A DNA stretch of 6,887 bases from an archaeon (lineage in GTDB: Archaea; Asgardarchaeota; Hermodarchaeia; Hermodarchaeales; Hermodarchaeaceae), in NCBI GenBank assembly GCA_016550395.1, contig JABXGY010000325.1, positions 1 to 6,887 on the forward strand, in the 5' to 3' direction. The notes beneath the pieces are model-generated. The model was given only the letters and a program-made list of their open reading frames with translations, did no database searches and had not been told where the DNA came from. The position numbers were made by a program, and so were the translations under genes. Of the stretch, positions 4,791-6,887 are shown piece by piece (within the stretch, counting starts at the first letter, position 1; every line of letters begins with the position of its first letter).

Positions 4791-6887
4791 GTGTCACACG
4801 ATCTCTCCTCATGGACAACCCCCTCTCAAAGAAAAACCCCTTCTCCGTCTAAAGCTAGTTTGAAAAAGAAACAATACACGTCATTGTTAACGCAACTTCT
4901 AAACCAAATCCAAGATCAACCCATTCGTCCTGATGACTACCCTAAAACACCACCCTCCAGTCCACCGAGTGTTCTCGTTAACATTGATTACCAAGGCGAT
5001 GCAAGGGTAGCGAAAACAAAACTCTATGATGTCGAGAAAAGAGAGATTTACGAATGGTATGATACAACGGAGCATCATCCCTACTGTCTGACAGATTTAA
5101 CACGTGAAGAACTCGCACAACGTCAAGAGGTTATTGGGCATTCAGGGTTTCTCAAGCTAGAAGAACTTTCAAAGTTTAACCTCCTGCTGGATAAAGAGCA
5201 GCAATACACCATGATTGTTGCTAAGGATCCGCTGGCAATTGGCGGTCGACCAGAGTCGATTCGAGAAAAGTTAGGTCGAGATCATAGTTGGGAAGCAGAT
5301 ATTCGATACACCCAATGTTACACCATGGATCGAGCGCTTACTCCTGGCTTACTCTATCGAGTTCAAAAAGGGGCACTCGTCCCAGTTCCAAAAGAATTCT
5401 CAGCTGAGGACGCTACGAAAATCCGTGATCTGTTCAAAGGAGAAGTGGAGCTAACAAAACTGATTGAAGAATATCTTCCACTCTTTCTCACCCAGGCCCC
5501 TAAATTCCCCAGACTTGCCCTCGACATTGAGGTTGAATCTGAGTTTATTGATCGGATACCTGATCCAGAGGAGGCCCCTCAACCAGTCATTTCTATCTCA
5601 TTGGTTGATGATACAGGCACTGGCCGTGTCTTTATCCTACAGCGTGAGGGTATAGAGTTGGGTACACCAGATCTTCCTGATACGGTTCAAATCGAGGTCT
5701 TTGAAGATGAATCGAAACTCTTAGAAACTGTATTTCGTATACTCTGGCGAACCCCACTGTTACTTACATTTAACGGGGATAACTTTGACCTCCGGTATCT
5801 TTTCAACCGTTCTAAAAAACTCGGAATTCCTCCATCAAATAATCCTATTCGAATGCGAGGGGGCTTCCGAGGAAATCCTGAAGCCGAACTTGAGTATGGG
5901 GTGCATATCGACTTATACCGATTCTTCCACAATCGATCCATCCAAATCTATGCATTCAAAAATCGATATCGTGAAGTTCGGCTCGAAAACCTCAGCCAAG
6001 CATTACTCGGTGAAGGTAAAATCCAGTTATCTGAACCAATAAATGCAATCCCAACGAGTTTACTTGCGGAGTATAATTGGCAAGATGCCAACCTCACTAT
6101 GCGACTGACCCAATTTGATAACGACCTAGTTATGAACTTAATTCTCCTTCTCATGCGCCTTTCACGCCAAGGCATGCACGATCTCACCCGTACAGCAGTA
6201 TCCAACTGGATTCGAAGTCTTCTCTACTATGCCCATCGGCAACGTAACTTCTTAATTCCACGTCAAGACGAAATCGCCGCCTTCAAAGGTGAAGCCGTCA
6301 CAGAAGCCATGATTAAAGGTAAAAAGTACATGGGTGCCATCGTTGTCGAACCCGAAGAGGGAGTCCACTTCGGCGTAACTGTTCTTGATTTCGCCAGTCT
6401 CTACCCTAGCATCATGAAAGCTTACAACCTGAGCTACGAAACCGTACGGTGTGACCATCCTGAATGCAAAGACAACACAGTTCCTGGAACACCACACTGG
6501 GTATGTACACTCCGCGAAGGACTTACCAGCCAAATTATTGGACTCATCCGAGACGTCCGTGTCGAACATTTCAAACCCCGTGCAACAGATAAGACACTTT
6601 CACCCCCACAACGTAGCTGGTTTAGCGTTGTCGAACAAGCTCTGAAAGTATTTCTCAATGCCAGTTACGGTGTTCTTGGGGCTTCTCACTTCCCCCTATA
6701 TTGTGCTCCTGCAGCTGAGAGTATAACCGCTTTAGGTCGTTATGCGATTACCAAGACGATTGAAAAAGCCGAAGAAATTGGCGTAATTGTATTGTATGGC
6801 GATACTGATAGTTTGTTTCTGGAGAATCCTACAGAAGATCAATTGCGGCAATTAATTGAATACAGTGAGCAAGAACTGCGAGTCGAA
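4791..6887 (+). CDS. Family-B DNA polymerase (3' end outside window)
   Basis: Archaeal family-B DNA polymerase, 699 codons visible, cut inside the palm. The N-terminal domain has the archaeal pattern VLVNIDYQG with HHPYCLTDL about 33 residues on, where uracil-sensing enzymes carry a Tyr and a Pro. Proofreading motifs are intact: Exo I LALDIEVES (Asp245, Glu247), Exo II FNGDNFDL (Asn328, Asp333) and Exo III YNWQD (Tyr428, Asp432). Polymerase motifs are intact: motif A LDFASLYPSI (Asp533), motif B KVFLNASYG (Lys619, Asn623, Tyr626, Gly627) and motif C YGDTDS (Asp671, Asp673). No intein interrupts them. C554, H556, C559, H569 and C572 between motifs A and B could bind zinc. The frame is open back to 4707 but has no ATG before about 5209; the GTG at 4791 is the best start, with TTG 4860 or 4884 as alternatives. 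This gives about 60 residues of Ser/Thr/Lys/Pro-rich extension before the first conserved strand. It should act as a replicative or repair polymerase with 3'-5' proofreading. Confidence 0.95.
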   Translation, partial: MSHDLSSWTTPSQRKTPSPSKASLKKKQYTSLLTQLLNQIQDQPIRPDDYPKTPPSSPPSVLVNIDYQGDARVAKTKLYDVEKREIYEWYDTTEHHPYCLTDLTREELAQRQEVIGHSGFLKLEELSKFNLLLDKEQQYTMIVAKDPLAIGGRPESIREKLGRDHSWEADIRYTQCYTMDRALTPGLLYRVQKGALVPVPKEFSAEDATKIRDLFKGEVELTKLIEEYLPLFLTQAPKFPRLALDIEVESEFIDRIPDPEEAPQPVISISLVDDTGTGRVFILQREGIELGTPDLPDTVQIEVFEDESKLLETVFRILWRTPLLLTFNGDNFDLRYLFNRSKKLGIPPSNNPIRMRGGFRGNPEAELEYGVHIDLYRFFHNRSIQIYAFKNRYREVRLENLSQALLGEGKIQLSEPINAIPTSLLAEYNWQDANLTMRLTQFDNDLVMNLILLLMRLSRQGMHDLTRTAVSNWIRSLLYYAHRQRNFLIPRQDEIAAFKGEAVTEAMIKGKKYMGAIVVEPEEGVHFGVTVLDFASLYPSIMKAYNLSYETVRCDHPECKDNTVPGTPHWVCTLREGLTSQIIGLIRDVRVEHFKPRATDKTLSPPQRSWFSVVEQALKVFLNASYGVLGASHFPLYCAPAAESITALGRYAITKTIEKAEEIGVIVLYGDTDSLFLENPTEDQLRQLIEYSEQELRVE

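Noticed and set aside
5687..6658. Several minus-strand ORFs inside the polymerase
   Set aside because: The plus-strand frame carries all exonuclease and polymerase motifs without a break, so these are shadows.
6381..6815. Possible intein in the polymerase
   Set aside because: Motifs A, B and C, the usual intein insertion points, are contiguous and uninterrupted.
1..6887. CRISPR repeats, tRNA genes, transposon ends, long direct or inverted repeats
   Set aside because: Reading both strands shows no spaced repeats, no cloverleaf-like sequence with TTCRANNC, and no paired inverted ends. The only exact repeat noted is the 12-base match in the two coiled-coil genes.

Overview
The window looks like chromosomal DNA from an archaeon. 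The strongest evidence is a family-B DNA polymerase with the archaeal N-terminal domain. A PPC/DUF296 protein of the prokaryotic type, GTG starts with purine-rich Shine-Dalgarno (SD) sequences, and A/T boxes about 30-50 bases upstream of starts agree with this. I cannot place it more precisely from sequence. A TACK or Asgard-side lineage is possible but unproven. No rRNA, tRNA, CRISPR array, insertion sequence or phage gene is visible, and coding density is high.

Left part (1-1309): two same-strand coiled-coil genes lie 14 bases apart, the first cut by the window edge. The second has a very proline-rich N-terminus. They face a third coiled-coil gene on the minus strand, which has a disordered Pro/Ala/Ser segment and a basic C-terminal tail. 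None is a family I recognise. Their design (helical rods plus disordered or proline tails, no membrane segment) suggests soluble adaptor or scaffold proteins.

Middle (1372-4167): a plus-strand gene encodes a divergent HhH-GPD (endonuclease III-like) protein. It keeps the Lys/Asp catalytic spacing and an iron-sulfur-type cysteine pattern in which one spacer is greatly enlarged. It converges, with only 9 bases between stops, on a minus-strand gene for a 581-residue protein built almost entirely of Ig-like/DUF11-like beta-sandwich repeats. That protein has no visible secretion signal.

Right part (4255-6887): a small PPC/DUF296 protein lies upstream of the beta-sandwich gene on the same strand. 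Divergent from it starts a family-B DNA polymerase with intact exonuclease and polymerase motifs as far as the window runs. It has no in-frame ATG near its start and carries a Ser/Thr/Lys/Pro-rich N-terminal extension. The window ends inside its palm domain.

The polymerase and the glycosylase-like protein belong to DNA replication and repair. The coiled-coil and beta-sandwich proteins are uncharacterised. A link between them is only a hypothesis from proximity. No stretch over 300 bases lacks a gene. The intergenic gaps are 706-751, 1310-1371, 2413-2421, 4168-4254 and 4702-4790.
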